This document shows, one piece after another, positions 1 through 4,710 of a stretch of DNA of 6,315 bases. The stretch is taken from the NCBI GenBank assembly GCA_003566475.1, contig PXDE01000185.1, positions 1 to 6,315 on the forward strand, given 5' to 3'. Made by a program: the position numbers and the translations under genes. The notes under the pieces were generated by a model. It saw only the letters and a program-made list of their open reading frames with translations, had not been told where the DNA came from and did no database searches. Position 1 is the stretch's first letter; each line of letters begins with the position of its first letter. Source of the DNA: PVC group bacterium. GTDB lineage: Bacteria > Verrucomicrobiota > Kiritimatiellia > SS1-B-03-39 > PXDE01.

Positions 1-204
1 CCCCTCCGAGGGAGGGGATGGACACGGATAGGGTCGAAGCGACCGCGGACCAGGGACCAAGGACCCTACTTCGCGTCCCGCAGGGCGGGACTTCGTAGGG
101 CAAGCCAAGGACCAAGGACCAAGGACAATCCCTCAGCCTCCAGGCTGCCGCCTTCCCACCCACCCATCCACTCATCCGTGTGAATCCGCGTCCATCCGTG
201 GTTC
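1..204. repeat. Gene-free left edge made of short repeats and mini-hairpins
   Basis: I see no gene here. It holds in order: a 7-bp stem (CCCCTCC at 1-7 with GGAGGGG at 11-17); one short GGATGGACACGGAT repeat (about 15-30); a GGTCG/CGACC mini-hairpin (32-44); a 7-bp tandem of GGACCAA (about 46-64, again 106-126); a hairpin element at 65-99 (see its own entry); and at 174-204 one arm of the 10-bp-period repeat, ending in CCGTGGTTC. On the minus strand that arm follows directly on the HepT relic and supplies its last codons and its stop. Confidence 0.7.
65..105 (+). repeat. Dispersed hairpin element, copy 1
   Basis: Inverted arms CCTAC/GTAGG (65-69, 95-99) enclose a second stem GTCCCGC/GCGGGAC, with TTCG-containing internal loops, and GGCAAG follows. 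The same design returns at 2110-2150 and, inverted, at about 4754-4790. A shorter version is at 1893-1921. The repeated design and the tail (GGCAAG or GGACAAG) indicate one dispersed element. Its function is unknown. Confidence 0.65.
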
Positions 205-411
205 TCTCTCTCCCTTTTCCCCCACAGACGCCTCGATCTCGCGGACGAAGTCGGCGAAGTCGCCGAGGCGGCGGGTGACGATGTCATGCACGACCTCCCA
301 GTCCAATTCCTGGTAGGCATGCACGGCGGTGTTGCGGAACCCGACGGCCTTCCGCATCCGTTCGGCGGTCCCGGCGCGGATCGCCCCGTTTCCTCCAACA
401 CACTGTCCCCA
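205..411 (-). pseudogene. HepT-like (DUF86) RNase toxin, N-terminally truncated relic
   Basis: The frame keeps only the C-terminal half of a HepT/DUF86 protein (HEPN superfamily). The HepT active-site motif RX4HXY is visible as RNTAVHAY (334-336 Arg, 313-315 Tyr), followed by a helix reading ELDWEVVHDIVTRRLGDF. HepT proteins are about 110-145 residues. Here roughly the first half is missing: the frame runs straight into the palindromic repeat at 412, which replaces the N-terminus. The C-terminus also runs into repeat DNA (EPRMDADSHG, then stop). Just inside the left boundary a neighbouring frame reads VLEETG. Joining it to AIRAGTAERM would need one extra C in the CCCC run near 384-387, so a one-base deletion is also likely. 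An internal ATG at 357 could start a 61-residue product, but it would lack the N-terminal helices. HepT normally pairs with MNT, which lies about 1 kb away at 1399-1803. I read this as a dead toxin gene. Confidence 0.75.
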
Positions 412-518
412 ATCCGTGTCTATCCGCGTCCATCCGTGGTTCCTCTTCTGACTGCGGTTGAGCCGGGACCGGGAAGAACCACGGATAAACACAGATGCAC
501 ACGGATGAGGGAAGGGGT
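412..518 (-). repeat. Stop-anchored palindromic element, copy 1
   Basis: Arms 412-442 and 476-506 are 31 nt each and imperfectly complementary. They are built from a 10-bp period (CACGGATNNA). The 33-nt loop at 443-475 carries GACTGCGGTTGAGCC. On the minus strand the element begins exactly 12 nt (ACCCCTTCCCTC, 507-518) after the TAA stop of the GxxExxY gene. Loop and arms match copies 3 and 4 closely. It could form a long hairpin in DNA or in the 3' end of the transcript. No T-run follows, so it is not a canonical intrinsic terminator. Confidence 0.85.
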
Positions 519-899
519 TTAGAGGGAGACCCTCTTCCATTCCAGCCGGGCGCGGCGGAAGTTCAGGATGATCCCGACTTTCAGACCGGTAATCTTGAGG
601 TAGTTGAGCATCTGGCCGAGCTCATGGTTCGTGATGCGGTCGATGACCTTGGCATCCACCACAATTTTCGCGGCAATGAGGTCCGGGACGTACTCGCCCA
701 CCTTCACCCCTTTGTACTCCACATCGAAACGGGCCTGCTGCCGCACGGGGATACCGCGCAGGCCCAGTTCCACGACCAGAGCGTTTTCGTAGGGCTTCTC
801 CAGGAGCCCGTGTCCAAGGCCATTGAGCACCTCCATGGCCGCGCCGAGGATTTCCCGAGTGGCCCCGCCCTCGGCCAGTCCATCCCCATCATCCACCAC
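519..899 (-). CDS. GxxExxY protein (PDDEXK_3 nuclease-fold family)
   Basis: The 126-residue product matches the GxxExxY family, members of the PD-(D/E)XK nuclease superfamily with no settled cellular role. Numbered from the GTG start, the name-giving motif GLLEKPY is at 31-37 (G31, E34, Y37). A nuclease-like core follows: PD at 72-73, then DAK at 82-84 (Asp where many members have Glu), then Q96 and Y100 in GQMLNYLK. The C-terminus VGIILNF..RLEWKRVSL is typical, and the length is normal (about 125). I chose GTG at 899 because GGGGAGAG lies just upstream. An in-frame ATG at 923 lies inside repeat DNA (MDTDRG) and has no ribosome site, though a gene caller might choose it. The gene sits between palindrome copies 2 and 1, and its stop is 12 nt before copy 1. 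All expected acidic and Lys positions are kept, so it may be active. A DNA or RNA target is unknown. Confidence 0.88.
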   Translation of the reverse strand: MVDDGDGLAEGGATREILGAAMEVLNGLGHGLLEKPYENALVVELGLRGIPVRQQARFDVEYKGVKVGEYVPDLIAAKIVVDAKVIDRITNHELGQMLNYLKITGLKVGIILNFRRARLEWKRVSL

Positions 900-911
900 G
901 CTCTCTCCCCT

Positions 912-1025
912 ATCCGTGTCCATCCGTGTCTATCCGTGGTTCCTCTTCCGACGCCCCCATGACCCTGTTTGTGATCCGGAAAGAACCACGGATGCACACA
1001 AATGCACACGGATGAAGAAAGGAAT
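912..1025 (-). repeat. Stop-anchored palindromic element, copy 2 (divergent loop)
   Basis: Arms 912-942 and 983-1013 match the other copies, but the 40-nt loop differs in sequence (contains CGCCCCCATGACCCTG). On the minus strand it starts 12 nt (ATTCCTTTCTTC, 1014-1025) after a TGA at 1026-1028. Its other end is only 12 nt from the GTG start of the GxxExxY gene. Confidence 0.8.
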
Positions 1026-1106
1026 TCATAGGGAGACCGTCATGCATTCGAGCAGGGCTGTTCCAGGATTTCGTCTCCAAGGCCGTACCCTTCCTCCCCA
1101 CCGACT
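1026..1106 (-). pseudogene. Possible relic 3' end of a GxxExxY-like gene
   Basis: The minus-strand frame reads RRNPGTALLECMTVSL and then TGA (1026-1028). The end resembles the true GxxExxY C-terminus at 519 (RARLEWKRVSL, stop) and the neighbouring relic at 1214. The stop is followed by the conserved spacer and palindrome copy 2, just as after the intact gene. The frame upstream runs into palindrome copy 3, so no full gene is present. The similarity is short. It could instead be non-coding sequence that forms part of a larger repeat unit. Confidence 0.35.
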
Positions 1107-1213
1107 ATCCGTGTCCATCCGTGTCCATCCGTGGTTCCTCTTCTGACTGCGGTTGGGCCGGGCCCGGGAAGAACCACGGATAAACACAGATGCACACGGA
1201 TGAAGAAAGGGGT
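1107..1213 (-). repeat. Stop-anchored palindromic element, copy 3
   Basis: Arms 1107-1137 and 1171-1201; 33-nt loop 1138-1170 nearly identical to copy 1 (GACTGCGGTTGGGCC). On the minus strand it begins 12 nt (ACCCCTTTCTTC, 1202-1213) after the TGA at 1214-1216. Confidence 0.85.
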
Positions 1214-1288
1214 TCAACGGAAGACCGGCATTCTTTCGATTCGGGCTGTACCCGGCATTCGTTTCCAAGAAAACGGAGAACCACCCCC
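1214..1288 (-). pseudogene. Possible relic 3' end of a GxxExxY-like gene, second copy
   Basis: The minus-strand frame reads SWKRMPGTARIERMPVFR and then TGA. It aligns without gaps to the relic at 1026 (W+R.PGTA..E.M.V) and weakly to the end of the intact GxxExxY protein. It is bounded by palindrome copies 4 and 3, so only about 20 codons remain. This is either a decayed gene end carried along by the repeat or a conserved non-coding part of a larger repeat. Confidence 0.35.
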
Positions 1289-1398
1289 ATCCGTGTCTAT
1301 CCGTGTCCATCCGTGGTTCCTCTTCTGACTGCGGTCGAGCCGGAACCGGGAAGGACCACGGATCAACACAGATGCACACGGATGGGGCGGGAAGGGGT
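1289..1398 (-). repeat. Stop-anchored palindromic element, copy 4
   Basis: Arms 1289-1319 and 1353-1383; 33-nt loop 1320-1352 close to copies 1 and 3 (GACTGCGGTCGAGCC). On the minus strand it begins 15 nt (ACCCCTTCCCGCCCC, 1384-1398) after the TGA of the MNT gene. Confidence 0.85.
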
Positions 1399-1803
1399 TC
1401 AGGGCTTCCGGGCGGTGAAGGCCTCCCGGCGCAAGTCCATGATCTTCCGGCGGATGGGCTGCATATCCTCCTGGTCGTAGATCAGCCTCCGGATCAGGTC
1501 GGCCCGGGTTCCCGTGTCGCGGCAGACCAGGCAGATCCCCCTCAGGGCGTGCTTCAGGACCAGCCCGGTGGCCCGCCGCAGATCGATCAGATCCACCTCC
1601 CGGCCCAGGGCTTCCGCGCAGGCCTCCTGGAGATCGTGCCGGACCTGGGCGGTCAGGGGCTTGTCCGCGGCCACCGCCAGATCCACATCGCTCCCCGGCC
1701 CCGCCCGGCCCGAGGCCGTCGAGCCGAACAGGTATGCGCACCGGACCTCGGGATGACGCTCCCAGACGGGGGCGAGGCGGGCCTGAACATCGTTGAAGGT
1801 CAT
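1399..1803 (-). CDS. MNT-domain nucleotidyltransferase, MntA-type antitoxin
   Basis: A 134-residue minimal nucleotidyltransferase of the DNA polymerase beta fold. The signature GSX10DXD is complete: G27-S28, then D39 and D41 in LFGSTASGRAGPGSDVDLAV, and a third acidic residue D71 in EVDLIDL. In type VII MNT/HepT systems this protein transfers AMP to a Tyr of the HepT RX4HXY motif and silences the toxin RNase. The catalytic set is intact. The ATG at 1803 is chosen because the conserved fold begins within the next few residues. In-frame sequence farther upstream (to 1920) is repeat-encoded. No purine-rich ribosome site precedes the ATG, and a 9-bp-period repeat ends 3-4 nt before it. No intact HepT follows: the nearest HepT sequence is the relic at 205-411, beyond the palindrome array. 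It may be an orphan antitoxin, or act on a HepT elsewhere. Confidence 0.88.
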   Translation of the reverse strand: MTFNDVQARLAPVWERHPEVRCAYLFGSTASGRAGPGSDVDLAVAADKPLTAQVRHDLQEACAEALGREVDLIDLRRATGLVLKHALRGICLVCRDTGTRADLIRRLIYDQEDMQPIRRKIMDLRREAFTARKP

Positions 1804-1806
1804 GGA

Positions 1807-1837
1807 TGAACCACGAAAGGCACGAAAGGACACGAAT
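1807..1837 (+). repeat. GAACCAC-headed repeat of the CACGAAAGG type
   Basis: GAACCACGAAAGGCACGAAA and continuation: the header GAACCAC followed by about three 9-10-bp units (CACGAAAGG). It is the only copy of this version in the window. On the minus strand its header end abuts the MNT start codon. Confidence 0.7.
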
Positions 1838-1892
1838 GCTTTGAAATGGGGCGGGCGCCTGCGGCGCGGAAGAGGAACCACCCTCCTTCGCC

Positions 1893-1940
1893 CCTCCTTC
1901 GCCAAGGCTTCGGAGGGCAAGCAAGGCTACGGAGGGCATG
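1893..1940 (+). repeat. Short hairpin repeat related to the dispersed hairpin element
   Basis: CCTCCTTCGCCAAGGCTTCG followed by GAGGGCAAGC has the same outline as the element at 65-105 (outer 5-bp stem CCTCC/GGAGG, TTCG loops, GGCAAG tail) but a shorter inner stem. GCAAGGCTACGGAGGGCA follows as a partial second copy. Confidence 0.5.
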
Positions 1941-2106
1941 CGGATGGACACGGATAGACACGGATTTGGGGAGCGGCTTCGCCGCTGGGATGCGTTCGCT
2001 ATCGCTATCGATTCTCGCTTCTCGGGCCGGAGGGAATAGCCACAAAGAACGCAGAGATCGCAAAGGTGGGGCGCCCTGCGGGCGCGGTGTGGGGTGTGGG
2101 GTGTGG
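1941..2106 (+). repeat. Composite repeat, copy 1
   Basis: The order of modules is: 10-bp-period GGATGGACACGGAT; mini-hairpin AGCGGC-TTC-GCCGCT (1972-1986); TCGCTATCGCTATCGATTCTC; then a 62-bp block (2027-2088) identical to 2303-2364. The block contains GCCACAAAGAACGCAGAG and a GCGCCC-TGC-GGGCGC hairpin. GTGTGGG tandem units follow. No gene is visible. Confidence 0.8.
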
Positions 2107-2109
2107 GAT

Positions 2110-2150
2110 CCTACTTCGCGTCCCGCGAGGCGGGACTTCGTAGGACAAGT
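2110..2150 (+). repeat. Dispersed hairpin element, copy 2
   Basis: CCTAC/GTAGG outer arms (2110-2114, 2140-2144) with inner CCCGC/GCGGG pairing and a GACAAG tail. It is nearly the same as copy 1 at 65-105, about 2 kb away in the same orientation. Confidence 0.65.
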
Positions 2151-2170
2151 TGTGAGATGTGGGGAATGCT

Positions 2171-2200
2171 ACCGATCACCGATCACTGGTCACTAGCCAG
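2171..2200 (+). repeat. GATCACT 7-bp tandem repeat
   Basis: ACCGATCACCGATCACTGG and continuation: decayed 7-bp units. The same type recurs at 2394-2413, 5730-5753 and 6171-6214, and weakly at 4931-4954. Confidence 0.65.
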
Positions 2201-2202
2201 AA

Positions 2203-2387
2203 GAACCACGGATGAACACGGATGGACACGGATAAGGGCGGCGGCTTCGCCGCAGGGGGCCTGCTCGCTATCGCTATCGATTCTCGATTCTCGATTCTCG
2301 GACCGGAGGGAATAGCCACAAAGAACGCAGAGATCGCAAAGGTGGGGCGCCCTGCGGGCGCGGTTCGTTGGGGATTGGGGATTGGGG
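2203..2387 (+). repeat. Composite repeat, copy 2
   Basis: The module order is the same as in copy 1: GAACCACGGAT 10-bp-period repeat (2203-2234), mini-hairpin GCGGC-TTC-GCCGC (2241-2253), TCGCTATCGCTATCGATTCTC with two extra GATTCTC units, and the identical 62-bp block (2303-2364). It ends in GGGGATT units (2370-2387) instead of GTGTGGG. It is a direct duplication of copy 1, with the 7-mer number changed. Confidence 0.8.
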
Positions 2388-2420
2388 TGTAGCCACCGAT
2401 CACTGATCACTGGAAACGAG

Positions 2421-2677
2421 GAACCACGGATGGACACGGATGCAGGCGCGTTTCCGTCGTCGTTCCCCTTGTCATCCACGGCCTTGGCGGCCGCGGCTAC
2501 AGGCAGCCCCTATTCGCGTCCATTGGCGTTCATTCGCGGTTCACCCTCTTCTCCCTCCTCAGCGAACCTCCGTAACCTCCGCGACCTCCGTGGTTCGTTT
2601 GGTTGCGGCCGGTGGCCGCGCTGCGTCCATCCGTGGTTCTCTTCACCCCTTTGCGCTCTTTGCGTTCTTTGTGGCGA
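2421..2677. repeat. String of different GAACCAC-type repeats
   Basis: No gene is visible. Five repeat modules follow each other: 2421-2442 (CACGGATGGA units, plus orientation); 2511-2542 (ATTCGCGTCC units, ending CGCGGTTC); 2564-2596 (CTCCGTAAC-type 9-bp units, ending CCGTGGTTC); 2624-2639 (CCATCCGTGGTTC); and 2648-2680 (CTTTGCG units, ending TTTGTGGC). The last four point the same way (minus orientation), and all share the GTGGTTC or GTGGC end. They occupy the space downstream of the O-antigen-ligase-like gene. No terminator-like stem with a T-run is visible. Confidence 0.7.
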
Positions 2678-4006
2678 TTATCCCGGCGCCGGTTCGGGGG
2701 TTCCGTATCCGAAGGGCTCTCCCGTGGCGGTCGCCTCAGGACGCGGGGCAAGGGCTGGCGCGTAGGCGGTGGCCAGGATGCCCAGGCTGCCCGCCGCGCC
2801 GGCCAGGATCAGGGTCACCGCGTTCCAGGGCAGGGGCGAGAACATGCCGCCGACGAGGATGGCCAGGGCCTGGAGTTTGAATGTCCACCCCATGTCCGAC
2901 ACCTCCGGCCAGGTGTGGCGGAACATCCGCTCCACCGACCGGCCCCGGAAGAACAGGATGGCCAGCAGGGCCAGGTACCCCGCCATCCCCGGGATCCCCA
3001 TCTGCCGCCCCGCCATCAGCAGCTCGTTGTGGACCTGGCCCCGGGCGAAGCTGCGGTCGTCGGGGATGGCCCAGTCGGGGGGGTTCATGCCCAGCCCCAG
3101 CACCGGGTGCTCCTTGATCATGGCCCAGGTGTCCATGTTCTTGAACCGCCGCTCGATCGCGCTGTGCTCGTCGGGAGGGTACTTGGTGATGTCCCGGTCC
3201 TCGGGCGGGGCGGCGAAGGCGGCCGCGATGGTGGCGGGGATGCGCTGGAACCGGCGCAGGTTGCCCGGGCTCACCAGCCCGATCACGAAGAACCCGGCCA
3301 CCCCCAGGACCACCATCTGGGGCAGGTACTGCCGGAAGTACTTGGGCATGAGCCCGGCCAGCACCGCGACCAGGCAGAGCAGCCCGGTGCGGCTCCCGCT
3401 CTGGAAGATGATGAACATCCCGCTCAGGGCCATGGCCAGGTAGCCCAGACGCAGGAACTTGAGTTTGGCCATCTGGTAGAACAGCAGGTAGATGGGGAGC
3501 ATCACGCTCATCATGTAGGCGAACCCGTTGGGGTTCTCGATGATGGCCACGTTGGCCCCCATGATCCGGTCCCCCACCCCCCAGGTGGCCCCGGCCATGG
3601 ACAGCCGCAGCCCCGCCTTGTGCCACCACAGGGTGGCGATGAGCATGGTGGCCAGCACCGCCCACACCCGCTGCACGCTGTCGGCCATGGCCTCGATCAG
3701 GATCATCACGATGCAGCTCTTGACCAACTGGTCGATGAACCCGTTCCAGGCCGTGGAATGGACGAGGGGGCCGAAGTACTGGGCGACCAGGCCCAGGGGC
3801 AGGAGCACGAAGGCGAGCCTGGTGGCCGGCCCGAACCGCAGCAGGGGCCTGCCCTGGGACAGGCAGGCCAGCAGGTGCAGGCTCACCGCGATGAGGATCG
3901 GCGTCTGCCCCAGCCGGAAGGGGACGAGAAAAGGAAACCGGTTCTGGGGCTGCACGAACAGCACCGCGATGTAGAACAGGAGGAAGCGGAAGGACCACCG
4001 GCTCAC
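2678..4006 (-). CDS. O-antigen ligase/polymerase-like membrane protein (Wzy_C)
   Basis: A 442-residue polytopic membrane protein of the O-antigen ligase/polymerase superfamily (WaaL/Wzy-like), which moves undecaprenyl-linked glycans onto an acceptor or extends them at the outer face of the inner membrane. About 10-12 hydrophobic segments can be seen (for example 8-19, 35-50, 63-77, 113-127, 160-180, 186-201, 206-220, 229-245, 340-354, 378-410). Family landmarks are NPNGFAY (158-164), SGSRTG (203-208, with the conserved Arg), a large hydrophilic loop at about 246-330 with ERRFKNMDTWAMIKEHPVLG (285-304), and HNE (326-328), the usual position of the conserved His. The tail after 418 is Pro/Ala-rich. 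The start is GTG at 4006 with GGAGG 7 nt upstream; the next Met lies far inside the protein. Both signals fall in a perfect hairpin. No other glycan genes lie beside it, so substrate and pathway are open. Ligase versus polymerase cannot be told from sequence. Confidence 0.85.
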   Translation of the reverse strand: MSRWSFRFLLFYIAVLFVQPQNRFPFLVPFRLGQTPILIAVSLHLLACLSQGRPLLRFGPATRLAFVLLPLGLVAQYFGPLVHSTAWNGFIDQLVKSCIVMILIEAMADSVQRVWAVLATMLIATLWWHKAGLRLSMAGATWGVGDRIMGANVAIIENPNGFAYMMSVMLPIYLLFYQMAKLKFLRLGYLAMALSGMFIIFQSGSRTGLLCLVAVLAGLMPKYFRQYLPQMVVLGVAGFFVIGLVSPGNLRRFQRIPATIAAAFAAPPEDRDITKYPPDEHSAIERRFKNMDTWAMIKEHPVLGLGMNPPDWAIPDDRSFARGQVHNELLMAGRQMGIPGMAGYLALLAILFFRGRSVERMFRHTWPEVSDMGWTFKLQALAILVGGMFSPLPWNAVTLILAGAAGSLGILATAYAPALAPRPEATATGEPFGYGTPEPAPG

Positions 4007-4039
4007 GGCCGGGCCTCCAGCCCGGCCGTGAGCCGGTGG
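3995..4039 (-). promoter_or_regulatory. Perfect 20-bp hairpin enclosing ribosome site and GTG start
   Basis: Arms 3995-4014 and 4020-4039 are perfect reverse complements (20 of 20) around a 5-nt loop. On the minus strand the loop reads TGGAG, so the GGAGG ribosome site (4014-4018) is at the hairpin tip, and the GTG start (4004-4006) lies in the descending stem. If transcribed, the start codon of the membrane-protein gene would be held in a very GC-rich stem. Alternatives are a small inverted duplication of the first codons or a fold-back assembly artefact. Confidence 0.75.
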
Positions 4040-4219
4040 GGATTGGGGATTGGGGCGCCTTCGGCGCGGGGATTAGGGATTCGGGAATGGGGATTGGGGA
4101 ACGCGGTCATGTTCGGGTGCCCCTGCGGGGCGGGGATTGGGGGGGGGCGCCTTCGGCGCGGGGATTCGGGATTGGGGATTGGGGAACGTGGTCATGTGCG
4201 GGTGCCCCTACGGGGCGGG
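4040..4219 (+). repeat. G-rich tandem duplication (GGGGATT units)
   Basis: Two direct copies of about 85-95 bp: 4040-4134 and 4135-4219. Each holds GGGGATT 7-mers, a GCGCC-TTC-GGCGC hairpin (4055-4067; 4147-4159), a block reading GGTCATGT, and a GCCCC-TRC-GGGGC hairpin (4119-4131; 4204-4216). The copies differ by small indels. Many runs of four G lie within short reach, so G-quadruplexes are possible on the plus strand. Confidence 0.75.
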
Positions 4220-4234
4220 AAATGGGGTTCGCGG

Positions 4235-4678
4235 CTAGGGACCGTAGCCTGCATCCTGGTCTTCGCGCAAGGATCGGGGACGGTTTTTAACTCCATCGGC
4301 CTGGGCCTTAAGGTACTGGATGTAGCCGTTGAGCAGCTTTCCCGCTGGCACCACCAGGGCCTTCCCGTGTTCGATAAGGCCCTCCGGAGCCAGCCCTTCG
4401 TCGGCTGCCGTGATGAGGTGGTCGAGGGTCTCGAAGACCGAGCCTCGGGCGTTTCCGCAGAACTTGGCCGTATCCAGGTAGTGGCACCGTCCATACCCTT
4501 CCGCGATGTTCGCGGTCGAGGACCGGGCGGCGCGGAGAACCTGATCGCCCAGGCGATACTTCTCGTCCCGGGGCAGGGCCGGAACCAGCTCCCTGGCCAC
4601 GAAGAGCCGCAACGCCCGGCACGCCTGCCAGCACTCCAGCGTCTCAAAGGTCCCGCGTGATGTCCCGTCGTCAGCCAT
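4235..4678 (-). CDS. Four-helix-bundle protein (S23/IVP family)
   Basis: A 147-residue protein of the four-helix-bundle family first seen in 23S rRNA intervening sequences (S23/IVP; TIGR02436-like). The family pattern is clear: FETLECWQACRALR (11-24), LPRDEKYRLGDQVLRAARS (35-53), the hallmark NIAEG (57-61), then FCGNARGSVFETLDHL (73-88), with length normal plus a basic tail. Known members form small oligomers, and their cellular role is unknown. The start at ATG 4678 is supported by AGGAG 8 nt upstream (4686-4690). The gene is not in an rRNA here. It lies between a G-rich repeat on the left and its inverted counterpart on the right, a setting like that of the GxxExxY gene in this window. The family role in accessory repeat-flanked cassettes is an inference. 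Confidence 0.9.
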   Translation of the reverse strand: MADDGTSRGTFETLECWQACRALRLFVARELVPALPRDEKYRLGDQVLRAARSSTANIAEGYGRCHYLDTAKFCGNARGSVFETLDHLITAADEGLAPEGLIEHGKALVVPAGKLLNGYIQYLKAQADGVKNRPRSLREDQDAGYGP

Positions 4679-4685
4679 GGCATCG

Positions 4686-4690
4686 CTCCT
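4686..4690 (-). promoter_or_regulatory. Ribosome binding site of the four-helix-bundle gene
   Basis: AGGAG on the minus strand, 8 nt (CGATGCC plus one base) from the ATG at 4678. It fixes the start choice. Confidence 0.65.
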
Positions 4691-4710
4691 GGTTAGACAA
4701 AACGATCATC

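Noticed and set aside
66..401. Minus-strand frame of 111 codons at the left edge
   Set aside because: It overlaps the HepT relic out of frame, and most of the product is repeat-encoded. Only the first few codons (VLEETG) may belong to the frameshifted HepT.
412..1383. CRISPR array
   Set aside because: Units are about 95-bp palindromes with unequal spacing (500, 195 and 182 bp), the spacers are similar to each other or contain a gene, and no cas gene is present.
412..1383. Classical integron attC sites
   Set aside because: GTTGAGC and GTTGGGC in the loops fit the GTTRRRY core, but they sit at the hairpin tip and not at its base, copy 4 reads GTCGAGC, and no matching RYYYAAC partner or integrase is visible.
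1303..1809. Plus-strand open frame over the MNT gene
   Set aside because: It is antisense to a gene with a complete catalytic motif. The product has no recognisable domain.
1214..1951. Minus-strand open frame of 245 codons overlapping the MNT gene
   Set aside because: It is out of frame with the MNT protein and mostly repeat-encoded. Only its last 20 codons are of interest, as a possible relic.
2736..3998. Second minus-strand frame of 420 codons inside the membrane-protein gene
   Set aside because: It is an out-of-frame shadow, Pro/Gly/Arg-rich and without membrane segments.
2603..4660. Long plus-strand open frame of 685 codons
   Set aside because: It lies antisense to the membrane-protein gene and the four-helix-bundle gene. 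The product is rich in Gly, Pro, His and Gln without any domain, as expected of a shadow frame in GC-rich DNA.
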